In this document: positions 14,013 through 25,893 of the stretch, piece after piece
How the letters are laid out: the number at the start of each line of letters is the position of its first letter
How positions within the stretch are numbered: the stretch's first letter is position 1
NCBI GenBank assembly: GCA_905331475.1
Contig: CAJNYU010001127.1
Coordinates: forward strand, 434,001 to 498,000
Direction of reading: 5' to 3'
DNA from: Rotaria socialis
Taxonomy: Eukaryota; Rotifera; Eurotatoria; Philodinida; Philodinidae
DNA: 64,000 nt
The notes under the pieces: model-generated
Database searches by the model: none
Seen by the model: the letters and a program-made list of their open reading frames with translations, nothing else
Told to the model about the DNA's origin: nothing
Translations under genes and position numbers: made by a program

Positions 14013-14091
14013 TTATTCTTTACGATTTTTTCGTGTTGGATCTTGACTTATGGCTAGAACCAATCCATCATCGTCTACATTTAATTGGCAT
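14013..14091 (-). other. Candidate terminal exon of an unidentified minus-strand gene
   Basis: After a TTATTTTTAG acceptor the minus strand reads CQLNVDDDGLVLAISQDP then TRKNRKE and a TAA stop at 14013-14015. The hydrophilic, charged ending, the good acceptor and sensible codon use support a real last exon (phase 2 entry). I could not find the preceding exon: the 46-nt intron starting GTACTC at about 14137 leaves the wrong phase. The product is unknown. Confidence 0.28.
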
Positions 14092-16956
14092 CTAAAAATA
14101 AATGAGAATGCTTTTTTTAAACCAATTTAGAGTACAATGAAAAAATTCTCTTCTTTTTCTATTCATGTTTTTCTCGAAATTTTCTTATAAAAACACGAGA
14201 GATGATCAAAGCTTTTAACATATTAGTTTTTAATATTAATATAGTTAGAGCATGCACCTGAAGCAAATAGTATATAAACTTATGTTATATGAAATGTTAC
14301 TAACAAAAGTATAGGTAAAAAAGCGAACTGAAACTAGAAAATAATATTAAATTGATTGTTGTTTTCGACAGTGAATCAAATTTTCTGATCTCGATTTTTC
14401 ATAATAGATAAATGTTGATTTAGTCTTTTTTTTTTCATTTCTTTTTCAATGTTTATTTCTTCGTCATTACACATACAACATTCCGTTTAATTTTCGATAT
14501 GAACATGATTTACTTGTCTTTCTTTGGTCCTTGCAATCGTTTTTTTCTGTCCTTTTTCCACACCCTCAAGGGCATATTTGATGACACAAAACATGAAGCA
14601 CAGCAATTATTAATAATATCTCTCTAGTTCCCGATTAGCGTCAGACGTCCTCAAGCAGATAGAAGCACGAACAATGCGTCTATAGCGTTCGTATTCAATA
14701 ATAACGAGAAAAGCGTTGGACCTACATTTGACACTTTGGGACGAGCTTCTTCTTCCTGTCTGCTCAATAGTATACACTCGAAAAATAAATTAGATAAAAC
14801 ATTTTTATTAAGTAAAATACGGATCCAATTATGGTATGTACGATCGTTAATAGCAATAATAGTTCCAATCTCATCGAAGAAAAAATAACAGAGAACATGA
14901 TGCATGATTCAATCTTTTTCTTATGGAAGAATAATAAATCCCGAAGGGTTTGTACCGTGTTTGTCGCTTTATCAATCATCCTATATTTCATGTAAAATAT
15001 TCAGTATTACATTCGATCTAGTCTCTTCTCTTATGTATCAACGTAAAATATACATTAAAGAATCTCTTCGCATGTCTCAATCCATTTTGTCAACCGTTTC
15101 GCATGAGTTACGCACGAAAACATGCATTCTCTTTAATTATCTTTATGCCTGCTTTTGTGTTATTAGTTTCCTATCAACTTTTCTGTATAGTTTACATATT
15201 AATGATAGTGATAATTTCCTTTTCTTTTCTTTTTGTTAACTTCTTTGAAGTTTTTCAGGTGTTCACTGTTTGTTCGTTTCACTTTACTAATGATAGACGG
15301 CACTTCAGTTGACTTTTCTCGATTATTTTATTTCGGAGTACACCCACTTAGTATTGTATACTTTGGTTTTCTTTCTTTTCTAATAGCTTTTGACATTAGT
15401 TCGTCAACACTTTTTTTTTATCGAGCGAAGAACAAAATAATTGTAGCAATCTCTGATAACAATCGATTCTCTATAAATTGCATACTCATTGGAACACTAT
15501 TACTCATTTAATGTATAAATACGTAGCAGCGATCACGCACAAATGCATTCCAATTTACATTTGCCATTGCTATTTCATGTCTATTTATTCTGCTTGTTGT
15601 TTCTTTCTTTTTTGTTAAGCACAGACTAGAAAACTAAAGAGAAATATCGATAGTAGTGTCATATGAACATTTGAAAAAGGGGAAATGAGAAACGAAGCAG
15701 AAAGAATAGACGAGGATTTCCGTTCTTCTTCTTGCTCGAAGAAAAAAAATGAAATCTCTAATAGAATATTGAGGGAAAAAATAGACAGAAAGAAAATAAA
15801 TAATATCTGCGCGCTGCGTGTGTCTTTCTTTTCTCCTTGTTTCCTGTCAAATGATACAAACGTGTGACAGCACTCATAGTTGCGTAGTGGTAGAGGAACG
15901 ATGCAAAACAACTAAAGGAAGTTTGAACTATGTTGGGCGAGCATTACTCTCTCTATCTTCTAGTTTTTCTTTCTCGTGTTGTTCGACGTCAACCGCATTT
16001 GAGCTTATTTGGCAAGGGAGTAGGAGAACACCGATTGTTAATATATATATATATATATATATATAAAGAAAACATAGAAATGCGTATGTATGCTAATTTA
16101 CTAAATGATGACAATGCGAACCGAATATAATAGTTCATGCTGTTCGTCATCTTTTAGTCTCAAATCTTATTATAAAATTTTCAGTTCAGCGTATAGTTCT
16201 TATATTTACTAATTTACCGCTCTACTTATTTGGTCACAAGTTCTAATTGAATAAATATGCATTGTCACTTTCGCCGTATGCCTCATTCGATTGTTAGTTT
16301 GTCGCTATTGAATATTTCTAAGAACTTCAGACGCATAGATCAGACGGATGATCCATTCTTTGTAAGTAACAATCAAGAAAAACTCAACTTCTTCTTTAGC
16401 CATAGATATATATTTTGTGAGTTTGTATATAAGCCATAGAATCTTATCATTAGTCAATAGGAAAAAAATACAATAGTATTTTCTTTTTTACAAATTAATT
16501 AAGTCGCCATATGCATATATATATATATATATAGATATAGATAGGTATAATTAAGTAACTGAAGTCATACTAGACATAAACATATTTGTAAATAAAAATA
16601 CAGTAGTCTTTTGCCACCTAGAATTCAATCGGTGTTTGTTCGTTGAATATAATAATAGCTAGTTTGTTCTATTTGGTTAGTTTGAAAAATAAGATTAGAC
16701 AGAACAGAAGACAAACAAAAAAAAACTGAGGGGGTAATCAATAAAGATCATTTTTTTTCGCTCTTCAACAGCGTTGACACTATCATTCTGTTTTTATTTA
16801 CAGTTTATTTTCTAGACTTTTCTCTCATTCATTATTGCATCGAATCGTATCACATCGTGCCGATCTCATAAATTGATTATGTAAATGTGCTAACTTAACA
16901 ATAAATATGCTCATGCTATTTCAACGATCAATGTTGTTGTTGCTGCTCATAGATTG
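14092..16956. other. Gene-poor stretch with several weak open frames
   Basis: Many overlapping frames exist (for example 14651-14905 minus, 14904-15239 plus, 15233-15511 plus), but they are rich in Phe, Leu, Ser and Ile, as expected from T-rich DNA read in any frame. None shows a domain. A TA run lies at 16040-16065 and another near 16514. The last 200 bp probably contain the 5' UTR of the membrane protein gene at 16957. Confidence 0.45.
16040..16065. repeat. (TA)n microsatellite
   Basis: A perfect TA run of about 13 units in an intergenic region. Confidence 0.85.
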
Positions 16957-17493
16957 ATGTCAACCATTAATATATCACCTACACCTGATCAATCCCATCC
17001 ATTGTCCTTTACAAATTCATCGCGACAATCAGCTGACAATGACAAACGAGATTCACAAGCAAATGATGCTTTTCTACAATATCTTTTCATTAAAAACCCT
17101 ATTAATCAACAACGTAATTTTAGACAATCTAATACAAATTTTGCAACATCCATCGGTTCGATAGTCGATCGAGCACCGTCAAATTTATTCGAACTGAAAC
17201 AACAACGTATACTAGCAGCTGCTGATCGTAAAAAACGTATTATTGCACGTATTGTTAGTATTGTTGGACTTTTCATTATTATTCTATGTGCAGCAATTGT
17301 AACATTAACACTTAAAATGGCACCTAAAATCGATGAACTTGTACGTAATAAAGTTGGTGCACACCAATCGATGCATATTGTATCCAGAATGGACACACCT
17401 CCACGAACAACAACTGTCATAGGAACAGCTATACGTCAATATAATTCTACGCAAAATGGATCTGTCATAGAGCGAAGCGTGTTTCGAACTTGA
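16957..17493 (+). CDS. Single-pass membrane protein of unknown function (178 aa)
   Basis: The first true ATG is at 16957; the frame is open one codon further up only through a TTG. The protein has a polar, Ser/Asn/Gln-rich N-terminal half (residues 1-105) with the motif RKKRIIARI, then one strong membrane segment, VSIVGLFIIILCAAIVTLTL (about residues 108-127), then a 50-residue tail containing N-x-S/T sites near its end. The basic cluster just before the helix predicts the N-terminal half to be cytosolic (positive-inside rule, inference). There is no signal peptide and no domain I recognise. Single exon. Confidence 0.6.
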   Translation: MSTINISPTPDQSHPLSFTNSSRQSADNDKRDSQANDAFLQYLFIKNPINQQRNFRQSNTNFATSIGSIVDRAPSNLFELKQQRILAAADRKKRIIARIVSIVGLFIIILCAAIVTLTLKMAPKIDELVRNKVGAHQSMHIVSRMDTPPRTTTVIGTAIRQYNSTQNGSVIERSVFRT

Positions 17494-17933
17494 TAGAAAA
17501 AGAAATTATCGTTATGAAGTAATATAACTGTTCTGATTTCTAATGAATTATTTCTTTTTTTTTCTTCCTATAATAACTTAAAATATTTGCTTTCTTTTTG
17601 TTCTTTATATTATGCAAGAGAATTTATTTATATTTTATCTTCATGTAAATGATAATTTCAAGCCGAGACAATTTTGTACGTTTTTCAAAACTTATCGTCT
17701 GATGAATATCTGTGTATAAATGTATCGTGTGATCTGTTCGACACGCAAAACAAAACGAAATAAATGAACACAATAAAAAACTCTCATATTCTAAGACAAC
17801 AAAAATTAACATAATCGTCAATATTGATTAGATTCATTAGTATTCAATTTACTTTCAAATTTTCTAATTCAAATGCCAATTCGAATTTTTTTGCATCAAC
17901 TGTTTATAAACAATAAATAACAAAACTGAACAC

Positions 17934-19619
17934 TTACATCCAATGAACATTGAGATAAGCACAATCCATTTGCTCTAAATCTAAAGTTGATTCTTCTTTA
18001 GTATCTGTAGTTATATTAGCTTTGGCATGTCCTTTCTGTTAAAAATAAAATAAAATACAATAAAATACAATCATTTTTCTCATTACGAACATGTTGCCAT
18101 AACCATATGTCACCATCAGAACAATCAATTAAATGTTCACCTTTTGGAATGATATAAACTCTTGTTTGATATTCATCTGGAAATAAACTGATAGAAGAAC
18201 CTTTTGATAGTTCTTTTTCATGCTCATCGATCCATTCCTTTAATAACAATGGATCGCTTAATTTGATTTTATCATCGTTTTGCGTTGGTGGAATTTCAGG
18301 ATAACTATCTAAAAATAGTTTCTATAGTAGAGAAGAATTATTGATTCGTATCTATTATCGTTACCTAATTTTGGTAGACCAGTAAAATATTCTTCAGATT
18401 GAAAAAACCTTCAAAATATAAATACATGTAGAAGAGAAGATCATGTCTCTTCCGGATCATATGAAGGTTTATATTAAGTAAGATTATTTATTTCTGTCTG
18501 AGAACAAACAAAACAATATGAATAGAGAACATAAAAAATGATCTGGGCTTAAATTTTTGTGTACTTCCTCTCCTATGACAGATGAAAATCGTATGCGTCA
18601 TAATCAATTGATGGCTGACTTCGTCTGAATAATGTCTCGTTGTTTAGCCGAAATTTACGAAAATAGTATAGCCAAATAAAAATAAGTATTCATGAATTGA
18701 TTAGAAATTTAATTTCATTAACTATGATAAACAAGTTATGTAGAGAATCATATTCGGAATGTTTTTCAATCAATACCGACTTATTTTCTTTTATATACAC
18801 CTCGAAATTAATCAAGCATTATGTCCTTATATATACGGTTGTATGAACTTCTATGATAATTATTTCTTATGCACTATTTGTCGATTTATTTATTATTCAC
18901 TAGTAAATTCCGCATTTAAATTTCGTCACTTACTCTTCTATAATTGGACCTAGTTGTGTACCGAGATCGGTTGTGTGAAACCATCTTTCAAATAAACGCT
19001 CTGTTGACTCATTCCGATAATATCTGAAATAGAAAAAGTTTCAAAAGTATTCTGGTTTATTTTCCGATTGAAATACCTTAAACTATCTAATTCATTTTCT
19101 TCTCGTTTTCTTTCCATGACAAGTCCAATAGTGTTTTGAAAACGATTCGGTGAATGAGGTATATATGCTGGTAATAGAAAAATCTACAATATTCATCTTG
19201 ATGGTATTAGATATTGATTTTTTTAATTAAATAATTACTTCTCCTTCTTTAATAATAATATCACGATGTTTGTTTTGTTCAAGAACTTTGACACAAATGT
19301 CACCTTTTAACTGATAGAAGAGCTATTGAAACAAACAAAGAGCATTGTCTCTAATGATTTAAATAATGTTTTCGTTCTTAAATAGTTCATACTTCCTCGC
19401 CTTCTTCAAAATGATAATCTTTACGAACATTGGGCCCTCCAACAAACATTATTGTCAATTGATTGTTGTGCCTAAAATTTGAAAAATAGAAGGGCAACAT
19501 AGAAATAAATCTATTATCGCTTACATTAACTTATTGCAAACAGGCGGTAGAAAATCTTTTTCATTTTCTTGAATCCATTTATCAACATTAATTTTTTTAA
19601 TAGTAGTAGACGTCGTCAT
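17934..19619 (-). CDS. HAAO: 3-hydroxyanthranilate 3,4-dioxygenase (272 aa, eight exons)
   Basis: This enzyme opens the ring of 3-hydroxyanthranilate with O2 to give 2-amino-3-carboxymuconate semialdehyde, the precursor of quinolinate and NAD, in the cytosol. Exons on the minus strand: 19619-19525, 19471-19393, 19322-19239, 19183-19077, 19023-18934, 18408-18365, 18308-18091, 18035-17934. All are bounded by GT-AG and all phases agree. Cupin iron ligands are visible: His and Glu in DYHFEEGEE (H-x5-E) and His in [13 protein letters not shown]. The family blocks [39 protein letters not shown] and GDIWLWQ are all present. The 272 residues compare with 286 in human. The introns of 45-80 nt are typical for the window, apart from 525 nt between exons 5 and 6. 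The last exon is weak: after WLWQ conservation drops, and the stop may be reached directly at 17934 or after another splice at GTAAGT. Confidence 0.9.
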
Positions 19620-21577
19620 GATTGCTCACAATATCTACAAATGAAATGTATCACATCAAAGTATTCATTTGTGGAATCATTCTTGTATTTATATTTTATT
19701 TTTTATTTTTACTTTTTGAATGTAATCAAATAGAGAAACACATTCGAAATAAAGCATAATGCGTCATACATTCACATTTTTAAGATGTATTGAATCATTC
19801 AAGCGTGCGAATATGTTAATCGCTTGATCATACGAAATATTGCAAATTCAAGTGAATGATCGATTTCCTTTTTTTTCTATCGAAGAATCCTTTCGTTAGT
19901 TGATTAAGCCATTCAGCTAATGGTTTTCGACGAACGGGTAACTATTAGGATGTTATCATAATTGAAGAATTTTTATTAATGCAAATGTTATTCTATTACT
20001 TGATTCATAATCAAAAATAAACTTTCAGCTAATCATAATTGTAAGTTCGATTATGCAGAACGACGAAAACATAGCATATCATATATATATCTTTCGTAAA
20101 ATTAACTAACATTCATGCAGTCAACTACATATCTACTACAGGGGTCTCTGCATGACGATAAAGTTTAATATTATGTGACATAATACGCGTTATAGATTCG
20201 AAAACAAGGATTAAATTTCATCTAAATCAAATATCAATCTAGCTCATAAGATGTTTTTGAGTTTCTATAATATCAACATTAAATTTTTCGATGTGATCAC
20301 GAATGATAAAGTTATAGTTTTAATGAAAACAAACAAAAGAACATTTAAGAATTAGTTGTCTATTGGATATAAACGGAAGAATTCGTACATATTATTTTTC
20401 TTTTTTATAAAACTGTTGTTCATACTCCTATATTCATCCAATGAGATCTCATATAGTTACATTTTATTATCTCATTGTCCTAATTAAAAAAAATCGTTTC
20501 TTACTTCATTTTTATATGTAGTAGAAATAGAAATCTATGGAAGCATTTATTCCGCACGGATTTGTTTTTTCATGACACATGTTAAATATGTTGATTAAGC
20601 TAAAGCCTATGTTGCTTACTGTCAAATATTCTTGAAATATTTGCTACTAAAAGAATGAGAGAGAAACACGACCATATTCACAATAATTTGCTGTTGTTTC
20701 TCCTTGATTGAATCATCGTTTTTATTTAAATAATAGTTCTGTTTTTATGAATAACGTTTCAATGAGTCTCAAGTCACAATTCTTCAATTGCAAAATAATA
20801 TCGAACAAAAACAAAACATTGTCTTTCTATCCACAAATGGTTGCAATCTTATTCAATCATATCATTTTCATTGTCTACAATTTTCAATATTGAAAACCAT
20901 TCATACATTTGTCATAAACCTGTTTTGTTTATATTGCTATCTAATACGATAACCTTCATTGAAGATCGACCTATATCAAACCTTGAAAAAATGTTTATTT
21001 GAAAACGTCGAGAAAACCAAGCAATTAATCTTTCCTATCAACAAAATTCAAGAACCAATAATCAAGTATTCATCGAATCAAGTACAACCTATATTTAACG
21101 ATCATATTAATCTCATTTAAGTGTCAATTGTCAAAACCAAGTTGTAAACATATATCAAACAATCGATATACCACGAACATCGATGATTTTGTTGAATATT
21201 GTCTTGAAAAAACTTCTTAATCCTGACGTAAATCATATTCGACGAAAGCAAGTACCATATTAAATGAAATTGATGGTAGATAAATTCCATTTCATCAAGC
21301 CGAGAGAGCAGCATTGAAATTGAAACATATAGCCGACTAAATTAATAATTCCTTATAAAATAATAAAATAAAAGAACATATTATTTGTCCGTCTTAAATT
21401 CATTCACCGTTTAGCTGCACGCACACACACTGACACGCACACACACATGTTTATATGATCTGATCGAGACGACGACCTGTACATACATATGCGTCATCAA
21501 CCGGGATACACAATAGACATACACACGCACGCACGCAAGCATACACACATACATTTAAAAAAAAACGAAAAACTAAA
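19620..21577. other. Intergenic stretch between HAAO and the Asp-rich gene
   Basis: It contains the presumed HAAO promoter side (19620 upward). I see no gene. Open frames at 20708-20893 (plus) and 21117-21314 (minus) have no domain. A CA/GC-rich simple-sequence patch lies at about 21418-21555. Confidence 0.5.
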
Positions 21578-22839
21578 TCATAAAGTAACAAGATAGGAAT
21601 ACGTCGGATTGTGTAGAAGATGTTGACAGAACAGTATTTGCATCGTTTCGGCTTTGATTGAATAGAGACTTGATAAAAATAAAAGAAGTTTTGAATGTAT
21701 CGATGCAACACTTATTATTCGACGATTATTATTTATATTCATTACAGATGATTGTTGATGAATCAACGATTGTTTAAGGCTTTTCAGTTGTTTGACATAT
21801 ATTTGTTGTAAATTAGAATTATCATTAGGTGCTAAAAAAATGCAAAAAGAACAGCCCTTGTATAAATATTCAAATAAAAATCTTTGTTTATCAAGTATTT
21901 TATTTTACCTTCTTGCATACTTTTAATAACAATAATACGACGTATATGATCGAATATTATTGAATTTATATTAAACCGTGAACCTTTTTGTAATATCGAA
22001 CATAATTTGTATGCATCATCTTCAGGTACACAACCATGTTTATGTATCGAACATGAATCTTGTTCAACTGTCATTAGCGATAATGAATGTGTACAACGAA
22101 TAAATTCGAGATTGATATAACCTCGTTCGATAAAATATGTTAACAATAGTTGAGACCAACAACGGCGATGATAGGTTGAGGGTGATATTGAATCAATTAG
22201 ATAAGTACTTGCTTGTAACCAATTTGTTATCTGTGTTTCTAACTCGTATAGATATGACGATGGTAAATAGAGACGATGCGATCGATTAGTTGAAAAATAA
22301 AAACTATTTGACGATAATGATGGAAGTAGTATCGATTGTTGTTGACTATTTTGTTGTTGATAGTTTTGATAATGATATGATCGTTTAGACATATCACTGT
22401 CGGAAAGTGCATGTCTTAATGATTGATTTTGATTATTTAGTAAACGTTTATGAAATAAATTTAGTTTTATTTCAACAAGACGATTAGACTGCCGCAATAA
22501 TGAACATAGTCGAGTTTGTGTGGGTACTTGAGTTTTTGAATAGAAATGATTTTCAATATCACTTGCATTATCATCATCATCATCATCATCATCATCATAG
22601 TCACAATCAACATCAATACTAACATCATCATCATTATCATTATTATCATCATCATCATTATCATCTACATCATCAATAATGCTACTGTCAAATTCATCAT
22701 TATCATTGTTATCCGAAAGAAAATTTTCTAAAAGTATTGATGGCGGTGTATTATCGAATGTTTTATTATTATCGTCATCTTCATCACTTGATACATTTTT
22801 ATCATTATCATATTCACCAGAATGGTTTGTTAAATTCAT
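21578..22839 (-). CDS. Asp-rich protein of unknown function (394 aa, two exons)
   Basis: Exon 1 is 22839-21909 and exon 2 is 21831-21578, joined by a 77-nt GTAAAA..TTTAG intron; together they make 395 codons including the stop. Residues 1-95 are low complexity and strongly acidic, with Asp runs coded by an ATC/ATT repeat on the plus strand (about 22570-22680). A Ser/Gln-rich linker follows. Residues 200-310 look folded, with conserved-looking blocks LYELETQITNWLQASTYLI, CWSQLLLTYFIERGYINLEF and DAYKLCSILQKGS. The second exon adds a helix (LQQIYVKQLKSLKQ) and a hydrophobic end. I cannot name the family. The frame stays open upstream of the ATG across a few codons, so an additional 5' exon is possible. 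The acidic run suggests a nuclear or chromatin role, but that is a guess. Confidence 0.65.
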
Positions 22840-24088
22840 CGATTGATGTGCTGAATTACCTTGAATAAATATGTCTCTATTTAGTGACTAATTTTTAAAT
22901 ATAAAAATAAAAGAGAATATTTATCTATATAATTTATATATATCACTTTAATACGATTGAAATAGTTGATATTTAATCAGCATTGATGGTGTTGTTTAAA
23001 TTGGTGTGATGATGGCATTGAAGTATATCTGTATATGTGTATATATGTATGTATATATATATATATATGCATATATATCTGAAAAATCATAAAAATAGTA
23101 GTTTATGTTAATTTGTCTCGTTCTCTCTATCTATAGCTTTTTTTCCTTTTTCACAATTACACACTGTTAGCAGTAACATCAGAACACAAGGAGTCCCCTA
23201 AAAACGAGAAAGAAGAGAAGGACAAAATAAAGGCGCTTTTGCTTTCTTTCTCGCTCTGTCGATGCCCATGAATCAATGGGACTGAGAAAAGAGAGGAGAA
23301 GAGAAATGAGAAGAAGCTATGTAAAAATAAGCTTTGATGACCTTGAATGCTAGAAACACAGATGAAGGAAAGAACTAAATGAAGGATACACACCTCTGCA
23401 TACGTCACACTGGGAAGACTATGACCGTGGCACGATATGATAACCTCTTGAGGTGTATATATGTGTATCACAAATTTGACAATAGTCGATAAGCTCATAT
23501 GTCTCAAGGCTCTACGAATTTTTGTATATTATTAAAGTTAGACGATCAGTTGCATTGCATTTATATACTTACATAAATATACAAACTAAAAGATCACACA
23601 ATGGATGTCACTTTTTTTTCTCTTTCTCTCTCTCTCTCTCACTGATATGCAATGCCGAAATCGCGCCTAAGCAACGTCAAAATGACGCGAACTTATATTA
23701 ATTTAGTAACCACAACAAATAAATAATTTCAACCAAAAAACCGAGTGCATTCCGTTAGCAAAGCAAAAACAACTTGCTTTCTCTCTCTCTCTTACTGTCA
23801 TTTTGTTTTCCCCATGTTCTTGTTTTCCGTGCTCTGTCGTTCTCTCTCTCTCTCTCTCTCTCTTTTTTCTCATCTTCGTCGGTGAAGGTGAAGTCGTGTT
23901 TTCGCTTTACATATGCATCGACGTCAGTGTTTTATATAATGGTCTTGCTTGTTGACAGAGAAAACTTCAAAAACATCCGTTATTCTTTTTCTCTCTCTCT
24001 CTCTCTCTGTGTTTTCCACTACGAGCGAATGTATATATTTTTTTGTTTTTCAATAACTATCAACTAATGATAGAAATAAGAGAATTCT

Positions 24089-24121
<33 letters not shown>

Positions 24122-24828
24122 GCTCTCGTCATATAGATTGTTATTTAGACCTTGGATAAGAAAGAACAAGTAGTGAAGAGACTGAAAGCAAAAACATCAT
24201 GTACTCATGCACTAAAGAACGATCGAAAAACCTTGTACGCATGCAATGCCATTAAAAAGACAAAGCTTGAAGAGAGAAAAAGAAAAGGAAAATAATAATA
24301 ATAATAATAAGTCTACTTGTTTTATAATTTTTTCTGTTGTTTTTAAAGAAAAAGTCGCCCTTACATACTTAAATAATGTTTCTTAGAAGAAAAAATAAAT
24401 TGTTGTTCAAAATAGCAAATTGAAAAATTTATTATTTCCTTTTTTCTCTTTTCGATTATTATTTACGTAAAGAAATGCGAAGGGTTTCTTGTTAGTCTTT
24501 CTTTTTCTTTTTCTTAAAATACATGCTGAAAGCAAATTTTCTATATCGACAAGGTTTTCTTCAAAATAAAACCTTGAGGAAAAACGTTTTTTTTAAATTT
24601 TTACAGAAAGGATAAATAATCTTAAGATACCAGTATTATTTCAATTGAAAACAAATGAAATAATATCACATTTTGTTTTTTTACGAACGATTGGTGAGAC
24701 ATTAAAAAACAACACATTTTATATGCGTTAAAAGAAATAATTATATCTGCATATATACATATATATATAGACCAAAATATTTGATCATATTCAAGCATTT
24801 ATTTCTATATAGATCATATTTTTTTTAA
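22840..24828. other. Intergenic stretch with CT-rich simple repeats
   Basis: It separates two genes that diverge from it: the minus-strand Asp-rich gene starting at 22839 and the plus-strand ARH-type gene starting at 24829. It therefore should hold both promoters. CT dinucleotide runs occur at about 23612-23640, 23840-23862 and 23988-24008, a (TTG)n run at 24090-24122, and a TA/TG patch at about 23035-23075. Frames at 23157-23507 (minus) and 23774-24067 (plus) are products of this simple sequence. Confidence 0.5.
24090..24122. repeat. (TTG)n microsatellite
   Basis: About eleven uninterrupted TTG units in the non-coding region between the Asp-rich gene and the ARH-type gene. Confidence 0.9.
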
Positions 24829-25893
24829 ATGAATTCCGATGAAATTCTTGAACGAACTATTGGCATAGCACTTGGTACAGCTATTGGTGATGCAAAAGGT
24901 ATTGCATATGAAACTCTAACACGACAAGAAATAATTGATTTACAAAATAAGGATAAGAATAACGTAAGAAGTTTATATACTCGCGTGACTAATCATCCAT
25001 ACATACCGGAAGATTGGCAAATAGGACGGTGGACAGATGATACGCAATTAACCTTGGCTATGATGAGAGCAATCACGAAATATCTTCAGTCGAATGAAGA
25101 TTTGATGTTGAATATAGTTAATGAACATATAACCGAATGGAAAGAATCGATTGCTGGTTGGGGTGGAACCAAAACTGCAATTGAACGATTATCAAATGGT
25201 ACGCATACTTATCGTGATAGTGGTAATAATGCACAAGGCAATGGTGTTTTAATGAAATTAGCACCACTAGCGTTTTACTATAGTCAATGCAATAATGTTA
25301 ACGATGATGAAATCGAAACGATTTGCCGTATGACACATAATAGTTCAGTTGCAGTATCGACAGCATGCATCTATGTTCATATGTGCATTTATTTATTTAG
25401 AAAAGAAAATCTCATTGTAAATGATTTTCTTGAATATATCTATCAATTAAGTCTTAATTATGAAACAAAATATGAATTGCACGAAGAAAAATATCTTGTA
25501 AGTTTACGAATAAAACATTATGTAGAAGCGAAGTTGGCATCTGGCATTGATGAAAAATCAATTATTGATATTAGTGCTGGTGGTACATATTATTGTGTTC
25601 ATAGTTTAGCGATGATTATTGGTCTTATTGCATGTTTACCAACGTGTGAACCAGATTTTCATACATTGATACGTGCAACTGAAATTGGCGGTGATACCGA
25701 TAGCAATGCGGCAATGATTGGAGCAATAGTTGGTGGAAGAACAGGTGTGAAAAGTCTTGAACAAGAACATATTAATCAAGTCTATCAAAGTGATTATGTT
25801 CGAAAAGTTGGAGAAGAATTTGGTCTTGCCATTATTCATCATCTTGGGCAAGAGCAACAAAAAGAACTAATTCAAAACAAGCCTGACATCTGA
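24829..25893 (+). CDS. ADP-ribosylglycohydrolase, DraG/ARH-type (354 aa, intronless)
   Basis: The family cleaves ADP-ribose from modified proteins or small molecules, using two magnesium ions. The sequence shows the N-terminal GIALGTAIGDAKG block, the metal-binding WTDDTQ motif near residue 67, an NAQGNGVLMKLAPL block near 134, and the C-terminal GGDTDSNAAMIGAIVGG, which provides the other metal ligands (DTDS). All positions expected for activity appear intact. The length (354) is close to ARH1/ARH3 and slightly longer than bacterial DraG. There are no introns, in contrast to most neighbours. The GQGNG/GGDTDSN spacing resembles bacterial and fungal members at least as much as vertebrate ARH1, so horizontal acquisition is possible but unproven. 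The ATG at 24829 follows an AT-rich leader, and no upstream in-frame ATG was noticed. Confidence 0.9.
   Translation: MNSDEILERTIGIALGTAIGDAKGIAYETLTRQEIIDLQNKDKNNVRSLYTRVTNHPYIPEDWQIGRWTDDTQLTLAMMRAITKYLQSNEDLMLNIVNEHITEWKESIAGWGGTKTAIERLSNGTHTYRDSGNNAQGNGVLMKLAPLAFYYSQCNNVNDDEIETICRMTHNSSVAVSTACIYVHMCIYLFRKENLIVNDFLEYIYQLSLNYETKYELHEEKYLVSLRIKHYVEAKLASGIDEKSIIDISAGGTYYCVHSLAMIIGLIACLPTCEPDFHTLIRATEIGGDTDSNAAMIGAIVGGRTGVKSLEQEHINQVYQSDYVRKVGEEFGLAIIHHLGQEQQKELIQNKPDI

Noticed and set aside
14651-15911. Cluster of Phe/Leu/Ser-rich frames that look like membrane proteins
   Set aside because: T-rich DNA gives hydrophobic residues in every frame; the frames overlap one another on both strands and none has a repeated or known pattern.
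22467-22731. Met- and Ile-only frames
   Set aside because: They are shadows of the ATC/ATT repeat that encodes the Asp runs of the minus-strand gene.
23157-24067. Frames of 97-116 codons
   Set aside because: They are built on CT dinucleotide repeats (LSLSLS), with no domain.
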